The notes: generated by a model not told the origin, from the letters alone. Shown: positions 1-6,480, counted from the stretch's first letter. The stretch: 6,737 nt of DNA from JBHHZI01 sp046757965 (GCA_046757965.1 JBHHZI010000167.1:1-6737), one strand, 5' to 3'. Numbers and translations are program-made.

Positions 1-2
1 AG

Positions 3-557
3 ACCATCGAGGACCTGTCCACCGACAAGGTCAAGGTCAAGGTCATTCACACCGCTACCGGCGCCATCAACGACTCGGACATCCTGTTCGCCACCGCGTC
101 CAACGCCATCGTCGTCGGCTTCAACGTGCGTCCCGAGCGCAGTGCGGAGGCGCTGGCGAAGAAGGAGCACGTCGACATCCGCCTGCACACGGTGATCTAC
201 AAGGTCGCCGGCGAGATCAAGAGCGCCATGCTCGGGCTTCTCGACCCCACCCTGGAAGAGGTCTACCTGGGGCGTGCCGAGGTCCGGGAGACCTTCAAGG
301 TACCGAAGATCGGGGTGGTCGCGGGCTGTTCCGTCACCGACGGCAAGATCCTGCGCACCGCGCAGGCCCGGCTCATCCGTGACCAGGTCGTCGCCTACGA
401 GGGAAGACTGGCCTCCCTGCGCCGCTTCAAGGAAGACGTGGCGGAGGTCCGCTCCGGTTACGAGTGCGGCATCGGGCTCGAGCGATACGGGGACGTGAAG
501 ATCGGTGACATCATCGAGACGTTCCGGATGGAGAAGGTCGCGCCAAAGGAGCTGTGA
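3..557 (+). CDS. infB: Translation initiation factor IF-2, C-terminal part (5' end outside window)
   Basis: This is the 3' end of infB, open from the window edge, with 184 codons before TGA at 555-557. IF-2 is the GTPase that brings fMet-tRNA to the 30S subunit and promotes subunit joining; its GTP-binding domain lies upstream and is not visible. Fragment residues 1-75 match the end of IF-2 domain III (IVVGFNVRP, then HTVIYKVAGEIKSAM). Residues about 85-175 match the C2 beta-barrel that holds the fMet-tRNA acceptor end: GRAEVRETFKVPKIGVVAGC, SLRRFKEDV and GYECGIGLERYGDVKIGDIIE. The Cys and Glu-Cys positions tied to fMet recognition in the family are present (C109, E154, C155 of the fragment). 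An internal GTG at 126 is not the start, because the homology continues upstream of it. The DUF503 gene follows after 33 bases. Confidence 0.97.
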   Translation, partial: TIEDLSTDKVKVKVIHTATGAINDSDILFATASNAIVVGFNVRPERSAEALAKKEHVDIRLHTVIYKVAGEIKSAMLGLLDPTLEEVYLGRAEVRETFKVPKIGVVAGCSVTDGKILRTAQARLIRDQVVAYEGRLASLRRFKEDVAEVRSGYECGIGLERYGDVKIGDIIETFRMEKVAPKEL

Positions 558-590
558 TCGCCGGCACGCCGGTCTGATCCCGGCTGCCTC

Positions 591-881
591 ATGCCCATGT
601 TCGTCGGTATCGTGCGCGTCCGGCTTCGCCTTCATGGCGTCTCCTCACTCAAGGAGAAGAGAGCCATACTCCGGCACATCAAGGACCGATCCCGGGCACG
701 GCACAACATCTCCGTCGCCGAGGTGGAGGATCAGGACAGACATCAGGCAGCCACTCTCGGTTTCGTGGCGGTGGGTCACTCCGAGGAGGTGCTGGTGTCG
801 CTGTTCGACAAGATTCGCGACGGGATCGACCGGGCGGTGCCAGGCGGCGTGACAGACTGGGATCAGGAGATCATGTCCTGA
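591..881 (+). CDS. ylxP: DUF503 / YlxP family protein
   Basis: A complete 96-residue protein of the DUF503 (YlxP) family, small cytoplasmic proteins typically encoded between infB and rbfA. Their biochemical role is not settled; the gene position suggests ribosome maturation or translation. Family marks seen here: an N-terminal beta strand (VGIVRVRLRL, residues 5-14), the SLKEKR signature at 19-24, and SVAEVEDQD at 41-49, followed by a hydrophobic strand (LGFVAVG) and a C-terminal helix. The length is normal for the family. ATG at 591 is chosen, but a second in-frame ATG at 597 would give 94 residues. Neither has a recognisable Shine-Dalgarno sequence, so translation may depend on ribosomes finishing infB 33 bases upstream. 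The rbfA ATG lies 14 bases after its stop. Confidence 0.9.
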   Translation: MPMFVGIVRVRLRLHGVSSLKEKRAILRHIKDRSRARHNISVAEVEDQDRHQAATLGFVAVGHSEEVLVSLFDKIRDGIDRAVPGGVTDWDQEIMS

Positions 882-895
882 ACGCGAGAATCACC

Positions 896-1273
896 ATGGT
901 GCATCCAAGACGCGCCAAGATCGGCGCAAGAGTCCGTGCAGAGCTGTCACGCCTCATCCGCGACGAGATGAGCGATCCCAGGGTCGGGTTCGTCACCGTC
1001 ACGGCGGTGGAGGTGAGCCGTGACCTGCGTGTGGCCCACGTCTACGTGTCGGTCATGGCCGGTCCGTCCCACGCTGCCGAGACACTGGCAGCGTTCGAGC
1101 GAGGTCGCGGGTTTCTCCGCCGCGGCCTGGCAGGGAACCTGGCCCTGAGACGGACGCCGGAACTGCGGTTTCACATCGACACGTCCGCCGACCGGGCCGA
1201 GCGGATCGAACGCCTGCTGGATGACGGGGCGGTGACGCGCGGTCCCGCCTCCGAGGCTGATGAAACGGACTGA
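896..1273 (+). CDS. rbfA: 30S ribosome-binding factor A
   Basis: A complete 125-residue RbfA, a single KH-like-domain protein that binds the immature 30S subunit near helix 1 / h44-45 of 16S rRNA and supports late maturation and cold adaptation. Residues 4-23 form the N-terminal helix (PRRAKIGARVRAELSRLI). Residues 27-53 (DPRVGFVTVTAVEVSRDLRVAHVYVSV) are the strongest family match, and PELRFHIDTS (88-97) is the last conserved strand. The usual Ala-x-Gly helix kink reads Gly-Arg-Gly at 70-72. The last ~17 residues are acidic and variable. The ATG at 896 gives the expected N-terminus, but only a weak GAG lies upstream, so coupling to the DUF503 gene is likely. The 3' end overlaps truB by 14 bases. 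Confidence 0.95.
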   Translation: MVHPRRAKIGARVRAELSRLIRDEMSDPRVGFVTVTAVEVSRDLRVAHVYVSVMAGPSHAAETLAAFERGRGFLRRGLAGNLALRRTPELRFHIDTSADRAERIERLLDDGAVTRGPASEADETD

Positions 1274-2252
1274 GACCGTCCCGCCCGACTCCGAGGCCCC
1301 CATCGGGTCGACCCGGGCAGCCGGCGGACTCCTGATCGTCGACAAGCCGGTCGGACCGACCTCCCATGACATCGTGAGCGTGGCGCGACGGGCGCTCTCG
1401 ATCCGGAAAGTCGGCCATACCGGCACCCTCGATCCGCTGGCCTCGGGCGTGCTGGTGCTGGTCCTCGGCCGCGCCACGCGGCTCGCCCGCTTCATCAGCG
1501 GCCATGACAAGACCTACTCCGGGTCCGGGCAACTGGGCTGGAGCACCGATACGTTCGATGCCACCGGTCGGCCGCTCGGTGAGGCCGCTGACGTGTCCGG
1601 AATCGGCCGGTCCGAGCTGGCCGCGGCCGCGGGTCATCTGACCGGCCGGATCCTCCAGTCTCCGCCGCCGTTCTCCGCCTGCAAGGTCGACGGCGAGCGG
1701 CTCTACCGGCGCGCCCGGCGCGGCGAGACCGTGGCCGCGCCGGCTCGCGAGGTGCTCGTTCATCGCTTCGAGATCGACACAGACGGCGATGGGCGTTTCA
1801 CCTTCACCTGCCGCGTCTCGGCCGGCACCTACATCCGCTCCCTGGTGAACGATCTGGGCGCCGCGCTGGGCTGTGGCGCCCATCTGACCACCCTGCGTCG
1901 CACCGACGTGGGTGGGGTCTTCACCGTGGCGAGAGCCCTGGCGGCAGACCGCCTCCGCCGGACGGACGGACCCGGACCGCTCGGCGACGCCTTCGTGCCG
2001 ATGGATCGAATCCCTCTCGGCCTGCCGGTGGTGGAGGTGCCCCCCGGCTCGCTGTCCGACCTTTCCCATGGCCGGCCGTTCACCGGGGTGCCGGCTCCGG
2101 GGGCATCGCCCGGCCCGCTCTGGCAGGCGCGCTCCGCCGACGGCCGGCTCCTCGCCCTGGTCGGGCCGGAGACGGTGGCCGGCACCTTCCGGCCCCGGAC
2201 GGTCTTCTTCCCTCCACCGGCCGACCCGGCTGGCTTTACACCCTCCTCCTGA
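1260..2252 (+). CDS. truB: tRNA pseudouridine(55) synthase TruB
   Basis: A complete 330-residue TruB, which converts U55 in the T-loop of tRNAs to pseudouridine. Visible motifs: GGLLIVDKPVGPTSHDIV (22-39); the catalytic-Asp motif GHTGTLDPLASGVL (52-65), with D58 as the expected nucleophile; KTY at 84-86 with TDTFDATG (96-103), corresponding to the KxY...TDT block; and SAGTYIRSLVNDLG (187-200), with R193 as the conserved active-site-region Arg. TLRRTDVGGVF (211-221) ends the catalytic domain. Residues about 256-316 fit the C-terminal PUA-like domain (LSHGRPF, DGRLLALVG, RPRTVFF). The ATG at 1260 overlaps rbfA by 14 bases in another frame. It gives a roughly 21-residue polar extension before the first conserved strand, and no better start is seen. 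A GAGG sits only 3 bases before it, so coupling to rbfA is probable. Confidence 0.96.
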   Translation: MKRTETVPPDSEAPIGSTRAAGGLLIVDKPVGPTSHDIVSVARRALSIRKVGHTGTLDPLASGVLVLVLGRATRLARFISGHDKTYSGSGQLGWSTDTFDATGRPLGEAADVSGIGRSELAAAAGHLTGRILQSPPPFSACKVDGERLYRRARRGETVAAPAREVLVHRFEIDTDGDGRFTFTCRVSAGTYIRSLVNDLGAALGCGAHLTTLRRTDVGGVFTVARALAADRLRRTDGPGPLGDAFVPMDRIPLGLPVVEVPPGSLSDLSHGRPFTGVPAPGASPGPLWQARSADGRLLALVGPETVAGTFRPRTVFFPPPADPAGFTPSS

Positions 2253-2263
2253 CGGTGTACCAT
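2235..2263 (+). promoter_or_regulatory. Putative sigma-70 promoter for rpsO (and perhaps pnp)
   Basis: TTTACA at 2235-2240 (one mismatch to TTGACA) is followed after exactly 17 bases by TACCAT at 2258-2263 (four of six to TATAAT). The pair overlaps the last codons and stop of truB. Transcription would begin near 2270 and give an rpsO leader of about 36 bases. An rpsO promoter separate from the infB operon promoter is known in E. coli, so the position is plausible. The -10 match is modest and there is no experimental support. Confidence 0.45.
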
Positions 2264-2289
2264 GCCCCGGATCACGATAAAAAAGGTAG

Positions 2290-2295
2290 AGGAGG
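2290..2295 (+). promoter_or_regulatory. Shine-Dalgarno site that fixes the rpsO start
   Basis: AGGAGG lies 10 bases upstream of the GTG at 2306. It sits in a purine tract (2279-2304, only one pyrimidine, T2287) that includes a run of A residues, unusual in this GC-rich window. The leader looks unstructured. The site selects GTG 2306 over the GTG at 2255, which would add 17 residues absent from S15 proteins. Confidence 0.8.
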
Positions 2296-2305
2296 AAGAG
2301 AGAAC

Positions 2306-2575
2306 GTGGCCTTGGCAACGGGAAAAAAGGCCGAAGTCATCGAGTCGTATCGTCTGCACGACAGCGATACAGGCTCGCCGGAAGTCCAGATCGCTCTGCT
2401 GACACGGCGTATCCGGGATCTGACGGAGCACTTCCGCTCCCACAAGAAGGACCACCACTCGCGGCAGGGTCTCCTGCGCATGGTGGGCCGTCGCCGCCGC
2501 TTGCTGGGCTACGTGAAGAAAAACGACCTGCCACGCTATCAGCAGGTCATCGCCAGGCTGGGTCTGAGGAAGTAG
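2306..2575 (+). CDS. rpsO: 30S ribosomal protein S15
   Basis: A complete 89-residue S15, the usual family length. S15 binds the three-way junction of helices 20-22 in the central domain of 16S rRNA, nucleates platform assembly and forms a bridge to the 50S subunit. Residues 21-29 (DTGSPEVQI), 42-59 (HFRSHKKDHHSRQGLLRM) and the C-terminal RLGLRK match the family closely. The 16S-contacting H42, D49 and S52 are all present. The start is GTG, with a strong AGGAGG 10 bases upstream; longer in-frame forms beginning at 2255 read into non-conserved sequence. rpsO lies 53 bases after truB and 227 bases before pnp, the classic rpsO-pnp pair. S15 represses its own translation in several bacteria, but no obvious pseudoknot or 16S mimic is visible in the short leader here. 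Confidence 0.97.
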   Translation: MALATGKKAEVIESYRLHDSDTGSPEVQIALLTRRIRDLTEHFRSHKKDHHSRQGLLRMVGRRRRLLGYVKKNDLPRYQQVIARLGLRK

Positions 2576-2589
2576 CCCCCCAGGTCCGT

Positions 2590-2607
2590 CCGCGGAGTTC
2601 ACCGCGG
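2590..2607 (+). other. Short GC hairpin downstream of rpsO
   Basis: CCGCGG at 2590-2595 can pair with CCGCGG at 2602-2607 across a six-base loop (AGTTCA), starting 14 bases after the rpsO stop. No T-run follows, so it is not a canonical intrinsic terminator. It may stabilise the rpsO 3' end after processing of an rpsO-pnp transcript, or act as a weak attenuator. Confidence 0.5.
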
Positions 2608-2627
2608 GGATCGCCTCGCACGATGTG

Positions 2628-2707
2628 CTGGATCAAGGGTCGACAGGTATCATCTCATATCTGCTCATCAGTTCCCGACCGTATCTGATCTTTCGACCTT
2701 GATCCGG
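2628..2707 (+). promoter_or_regulatory. Long stem-loop in the pnp leader (candidate RNase III / PNPase control site)
   Basis: The arm 2628-2643 pairs with 2693-2707: 15 pairs including one G-T wobble (T2629-G2706), with a single bulged base (G2639). The loop (2644-2692) is 49 bases and can hold an inner 5-pair stem (ATCAG 2667-2671 with CTGAT 2685-2689). The structure starts 52 bases after rpsO and ends 95 bases before the pnp GTG. In E. coli, a pnp leader duplex is cut by RNase III and PNPase then represses its own synthesis. The same role is inferred here from position and structure only. The repeat is directly visible in the sequence. Confidence 0.6.
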
Positions 2708-2731
2708 GTCCATCTCGCGCCCCTTCCCTTG

Positions 2732-2745
2732 CAGCGCCTTCGCTG
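2732..2745 (+). other. Small hairpin in the pnp leader
   Basis: CAGCG (2732-2736) and CGCTG (2741-2745) form a five-pair stem with a CCTT tetraloop, 57 bases before the pnp start. It may be part of the folded pnp leader, but a stem of this size could arise by chance. Confidence 0.3.
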
Positions 2746-2790
2746 GAACCGGACCGGTGTGGTGTGCGTGCCGGAAGACCCCGCCGCCTG

Positions 2791-2796
2791 AAGGAG
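2791..2796 (+). promoter_or_regulatory. Shine-Dalgarno site that fixes the pnp start
   Basis: AAGGAG lies 6 bases before the GTG at 2803, close to ideal spacing. It supports GTG 2803 over the upstream in-frame ATG-like or GTG codons near 2764, whose extra 13 residues (basic, Pro-rich) are not part of PNPase. Confidence 0.8.
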
Positions 2797-2802
2797 AATG
2801 GA

Positions 2803-5013
2803 GTGATCAAGAAGAGCATCGACATCGGCGGCCAGAGTCTCAGCTTCGAGATGGGACGGATCGCCAAGCAGGCCGACGGCGCCACGCTGGTCCGCTTCGG
2901 AGACACGGTCGTCCTGGCCACCGCCTGCGCGCAGAAGGAACCCCGCGAAGGGATCAGCTTCCTCCCGTTGACCGTCGACTACCGGGAATGGACCTATGCC
3001 GCCGGCAAGATTCCCGGCGGATTCTTCAAGCGTGAGGGCCGACCGAACCAGAAGGAGACCCTGACCTGCCGGCTCATCGACCGGCCGGTGCGCCCGCTGT
3101 TTCCCGATGGCTACGCCAACGAGACCCAGGTGATCGCCATGGTGCTGTCGACCGATCAGCAGAACGACAGCGATGTCCTGGCGGTCTGCGGCGCGGGGGC
3201 GTCGCTGTATTGCAGTGACATTCCCTTCCCGACGCCGCTGGCCGCGGTCCGGGTCGGCCTGATCGACGGCGCCTATCAGGTCAACCCGACCTTCGAGCAG
3301 TTGCAGGACTCCCGCCTGGACCTCCTCGTGGCCGGCACCCCGGAGGCAGTGGTGATGGTCGAGGCCGGCGCCCAGGAGGTCTCGGAAGACGAGGTCCTGA
3401 AGGCCATCGAGCTGGGCCACGAGAACATCCGCAGGATCTGCGCGCTCATCCAGGAGATGCACGACGAGGTGCAACCGGCCAAGCGACCGGTGCAGACCAC
3501 GGCCATTCCCGACGATCTCGTGGCGCTGGTTCGCGAGCGCGTGGCCGGCCCCCTCGGGGACGCCATGCGCGTCAAGGACAAGATCAAGTCCTACGATCGC
3601 GTCGACACCGTGAAGAAGGACCTGATGGAATCGTTCGGAGAGGATGAGGACGAACGGCGCGCCCTGGCCGGCAAGGTGTTCAAGAAGTTGCAGAGCGAGA
3701 TTCTTTCCGAATCGATCCGCAAGGAGCGCCGCCGGCTCGATGGCCGGCAGTTCGACGAGATCCGGGCCATCGACTGCGAGGTCGGCGTGCTCCCCCGGAC
3801 CCACGGCTCCGCCCTCTTCACCCGGGGAGAGACCCAGGCCCTGGTGACGGCCACACTCGGGACGGCTTCCGATGCCCAGCGCCTCGACTACATCCAGGGC
3901 GCCGACGAGAAGCGGTTCATGCTGCACTACAATTTTCCACCCTTCTCCGTGGGCGAGGTGCGCTTCATGCGCGGACCGGGACGGCGGGAGATCGGTCACG
4001 GAGCCCTGGCCGAGCGCGCCGTGCTGCCGATGGTCCCCCCCGAGGAGGACTTCCCCTACACCCTGCGCGTGGTCTCCGACATCATGGAGTCCAACGGCTC
4101 CTCCTCGATGGCCACGGTGTGTGGGGCGTCGCTGGCCCTGATGGATGGAGGCGTACCGATGAAATCACCGGTCGCCGGCATCGCCATGGGCCTCATCAAG
4201 AGCGGGGATGAGTTCGCCATCCTCTCCGACATCGCCGGCGCCGAGGATCATTACGGCGACATGGATTTCAAGGTGACCGGCACCCGCACCGGGATCACCG
4301 CCCTGCAGATGGACATCAAGATCACCGGCGTCACCACCGAGATCCTCCAGACGGCGCTGCTGCAGGCCCGCGACGGGCGGTTCTTCATCCTCGACAAGAT
4401 GGCCGAGGCTCTCGAACAGCCCCGGGCGGACATCTCCGAGTACGCCCCCCGGATCCTGAGTGTCATGGTTCCGAAGGACAAGATCCGAGACGTCATCGGA
4501 ACCGGTGGAAAGGTGATCCGGTCGATCGTCGAGCGCACCGGTTGCAAGATCGAGGTCAACGACGACGGGCGCGTCGACATCGCCTCCGCGGATCAGGCTA
4601 ACGCACTCAAGGCAAAGGAGATCATCCTCGAGCTGACGGCCGAGGCCGAGATCGGCAAGACCTATGCCGGCAAGATCACCCGGATCACCGGCTTCGGGGC
4701 GTTCGTGGAAATCCTGCCCAGTGTCGAGGGTCTGCTACACATCTCCGAGATCGAGCACTATCGTATAGACAAGGTCGAGGACGTCCTCAAGGAGGGCGAG
4801 GAGACGATGGTCAAGGTCATCTCGATGGATGGCCAGGGCCGGATTCGCCTCTCCCGCAAGGCTCTGACCGAGCCTCCGGAGGACGCCCCTGGCCGACCAA
4901 CCGGTGCTCCGGGGGGCCGACCGCCCCGTCGTGAAGGCGGAGGCGGCGACCGGCATCGCCGGGGAGGCCGGCCCGGCGGTGGCCGGGGTCGGGGTGATTC
5001 GCGCCCGCGCTGA
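2803..5013 (+). CDS. pnp: Polyribonucleotide nucleotidyltransferase (PNPase)
   Basis: A complete 736-residue PNPase, the phosphate-dependent 3'-5' exoribonuclease that forms a trimeric ring and often acts with RNase E or a helicase. Domain order: first RNase PH domain about 5-210 (with FFKREGRP 74-81 and RLIDRPVRPLFPDGY 90-104), alpha-helical linker about 211-305, second RNase PH domain about 308-545, KH about 550-612, S1 about 617-686. Catalytic-domain marks are GRREIGHGALAERAV (393-407), SNGSSSMATVCG (430-441) and DHYGDMDFKV (482-491); D482 and D488 match the catalytic aspartates of the family. The KH loop is GTGG (566-569). Residues 704-736 contain only G, R, P, E, D, H and S, an RGG-like tail that may bind RNA or a partner. 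The GTG start is set by AAGGAG 6 bases upstream. The folded leader suggests autoregulation. Confidence 0.97.
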   Translation: MIKKSIDIGGQSLSFEMGRIAKQADGATLVRFGDTVVLATACAQKEPREGISFLPLTVDYREWTYAAGKIPGGFFKREGRPNQKETLTCRLIDRPVRPLFPDGYANETQVIAMVLSTDQQNDSDVLAVCGAGASLYCSDIPFPTPLAAVRVGLIDGAYQVNPTFEQLQDSRLDLLVAGTPEAVVMVEAGAQEVSEDEVLKAIELGHENIRRICALIQEMHDEVQPAKRPVQTTAIPDDLVALVRERVAGPLGDAMRVKDKIKSYDRVDTVKKDLMESFGEDEDERRALAGKVFKKLQSEILSESIRKERRRLDGRQFDEIRAIDCEVGVLPRTHGSALFTRGETQALVTATLGTASDAQRLDYIQGADEKRFMLHYNFPPFSVGEVRFMRGPGRREIGHGALAERAVLPMVPPEEDFPYTLRVVSDIMESNGSSSMATVCGASLALMDGGVPMKSPVAGIAMGLIKSGDEFAILSDIAGAEDHYGDMDFKVTGTRTGITALQMDIKITGVTTEILQTALLQARDGRFFILDKMAEALEQPRADISEYAPRILSVMVPKDKIRDVIGTGGKVIRSIVERTGCKIEVNDDGRVDIASADQANALKAKEIILELTAEAEIGKTYAGKITRITGFGAFVEILPSVEGLLHISEIEHYRIDKVEDVLKEGEETMVKVISMDGQGRIRLSRKALTEPPEDAPGRPTGAPGGRPPRREGGGGDRHRRGGRPGGGRGRGDSRPR

Positions 5014-5031
5014 CGTTCATCCGGCGCGGGC
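5003..5031 (+). other. GC hairpin spanning the pnp stop codon and abutting the next ribosome site
   Basis: GCCCGCGC (5003-5010) pairs perfectly with GCGCGGGC (5024-5031): eight G-C pairs around a 13-base loop that begins with the pnp TGA. The right arm ends one base before GGAGG (5033-5037) of the downstream gene. There is no T-run, so it is unlikely to be an ordinary terminator. A ribosome finishing pnp would melt it, so it could couple downstream translation to pnp or protect the pnp 3' end. Confidence 0.55.
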
Positions 5032-5032
5032 C

Positions 5033-5037
5033 GGAGG
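5033..5037 (+). promoter_or_regulatory. Shine-Dalgarno site of the MshEN/GAF-like gene
   Basis: GGAGG is 3 bases before the GTG at 5041 and 6 bases before the GTG at 5044. The spacing favours 5044. The two starts differ by one residue. Confidence 0.65.
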
Positions 5038-5043
5038 AACGTG

Positions 5044-6480
5044 GTGCGCAAGAGCCTGGATGAGTTTCTGGAGGCAAGCGGCCTGTTCAGCGGCGATCAG
5101 ATCAATGATGCCCACCGGACCCAGCAGTTCTTCGGCGGCTCGGTGCTGTCCAACATGGTCCGCCTCGGATACGTGACCGAACCCCACGCGGGTGAACTGT
5201 TCTCGAAGTGGTCCGGGTACCCGTACATCGCCTACCGGGAGCTGAAGAATCGCAGGATTCCCCTGGCGGTGATCCGCTTCATGCGCCGGGAAGACGCCAC
5301 GCGGCGCAAGGTCGTGCCGTTCATGCTGGCAGACGGTGAACTGCATGTCGTCACCTGCCGCGGCGACAACGAGATATTCTTCGACGAGATGTCGCGCCGT
5401 CTCGGCTTCACCGTGGTGCCCCACATCACGCCCGACGAGCGCCTCGATATCCTGCTGGAGCGACACTACGGGGTTCCCATGGCGCACCGGGAGACGGTGA
5501 AACCGATCCCCGACCAGCACGCTCTCACTCCGGTGGAGCCGGAGACCGTCGACCCCACCGTCGCCGACGATACGACCGGCCTGCCGCCGGACATCGGCCT
5601 CGACGGGCTGCCGCTGGACAGCGACGTGACCGTACCCCGGTTCATGGAGAACGCTGTTCTGGGCGACCTGGACGATGCCGGCGGCCCAACCCCGGCCACG
5701 GTCCGCGCCGGTCCGTCCGACGGCCCGACGCCGCGGACCACCTCCGAGGCAGAGCGCCCTCCCCTGTCCGACCCGCGCATCACATCGCCCATGACCCCGG
5801 TGGCGAGGGCTCAGCCCGCCCCGGCGCCCTCGATCACCACCCCCGACGCCGGGCCGGTGGTCGCAGAGGACATCCCCCCCGCGCCGGGTGAGTCGACCTC
5901 CCCGCCCTCCCCGCCGACGACAGCCGCCTCCTCCGCTGCCGGCCTGACGCCGCCGGCCGCCATGACGGCCGCGGACACCACATCGTTTCCGGCCGGTGCC
6001 ACCGAGGCACTGGCCATCCTGGCCGGCGCGACCGACCGCGACGCGGTGGGCCGGGCCGCCGTCGACCTGGTCCGTTCCATGGGCGCGCCCCGTGTCGCCC
6101 TTCTCACCCACCGGCACCAACGACTGGTCGGCTGGTACGCCGCCGGGGACGGGGTCGACCTCCAGCGCTTCTCCCGCCTGAGCGTGCCGCTCTACACCCC
6201 GTCGGTGTTCGCCGCGTTGCGCGTCAAGACCACCCCGTATCTGGGGGTGCTCGCCGATCAGCCGGCCAACAACGAGCTGCTGGCCGGCCTCGGCGGCACC
6301 GCCGGACAGATGGCCGTGGTGGCTCCCATCCTCCTGAAGGGCCGCATCGTCGGCGCACTCTACGCCGATGGCGGCCTCGAGAAGGGCCCGGTGCTGGAGG
6401 TGGACCGGCTCCATGCCGCCGCCGCCAAGCTTGCCCTGGCCCTGGAGATCCTCCTGCTGCGCAACAAGATCCGCCACTGA
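5044..6480 (+). CDS. GspE/MshE N-terminal-domain protein with C-terminal GAF-like domain, no ATPase
   Basis: A complete protein of 478 residues from GTG 5044, or 479 from GTG 5041; numbers below use the longer form. Residues about 1-147 resemble the N-terminal domain of type II secretion / type IV pilus ATPases (GspE_N, MshEN): two helical hairpins (EFLEASGLFSGDQINDAHRT, then LGYVTEPHAGELFSKWSGYP), then a beta-rich part (IPLAVIRFMRRE, VVPFMLADGELHVV) ending in RLDILLERHYG. Residues about 150-315 are a Pro/Thr/Ala/Ser/Asp-rich, probably disordered linker. Residues about 318-475 look like a GAF-type sensor domain (TEALAILAGATDRDAVGRAAVDLV, MAVVAPILLKGRIVGALYADGG, final LALALEILLLRNKI). No Walker A or B motif is present, so it is not a secretion ATPase. 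In MshEN, RLGxx... motifs bind c-di-GMP; here the expected Arg positions read Ser (S5, S34), so binding is doubtful. No signal peptide or membrane segment is seen. Function unknown; a regulatory or scaffolding role is inferred. Confidence 0.8.
   Translation: MRKSLDEFLEASGLFSGDQINDAHRTQQFFGGSVLSNMVRLGYVTEPHAGELFSKWSGYPYIAYRELKNRRIPLAVIRFMRREDATRRKVVPFMLADGELHVVTCRGDNEIFFDEMSRRLGFTVVPHITPDERLDILLERHYGVPMAHRETVKPIPDQHALTPVEPETVDPTVADDTTGLPPDIGLDGLPLDSDVTVPRFMENAVLGDLDDAGGPTPATVRAGPSDGPTPRTTSEAERPPLSDPRITSPMTPVARAQPAPAPSITTPDAGPVVAEDIPPAPGESTSPPSPPTTAASSAAGLTPPAAMTAADTTSFPAGATEALAILAGATDRDAVGRAAVDLVRSMGAPRVALLTHRHQRLVGWYAAGDGVDLQRFSRLSVPLYTPSVFAALRVKTTPYLGVLADQPANNELLAGLGGTAGQMAVVAPILLKGRIVGALYADGGLEKGPVLEVDRLHAAAAKLALALEILLLRNKIRH

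Noticed and set aside
559..572. Inverted repeat CCGGC-AC-GCCGG between infB and the DUF503 gene.
   Set aside because: Five-base arms with a two-base gap cannot form a good hairpin without opening the inner pairs, and such GC palindromes are common in this sequence.
2648..2653. TATCAT in the rpsO-pnp gap as a -10 box for a pnp promoter.
   Set aside because: No acceptable -35 lies 16-18 bases upstream, and the nearby TCGACA at 2640-2645 has no -10 at a workable distance. The bases fall within the stem-loop.
2798..2806. A two-codon frame ATG GAG TGA overlapping the pnp GTG start.
   Set aside because: The ATG is only one base after AAGGAG, too close for initiation, while the GTG has ideal spacing and the PNPase N-terminus.
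2668..3999. A 443-codon open frame on the - strand opposite pnp (and a 421-codon one at 1053-2318 opposite truB).
   Set aside because: Both lie opposite unambiguous conserved genes, and their products resemble no family I know. They are GC-driven shadows.
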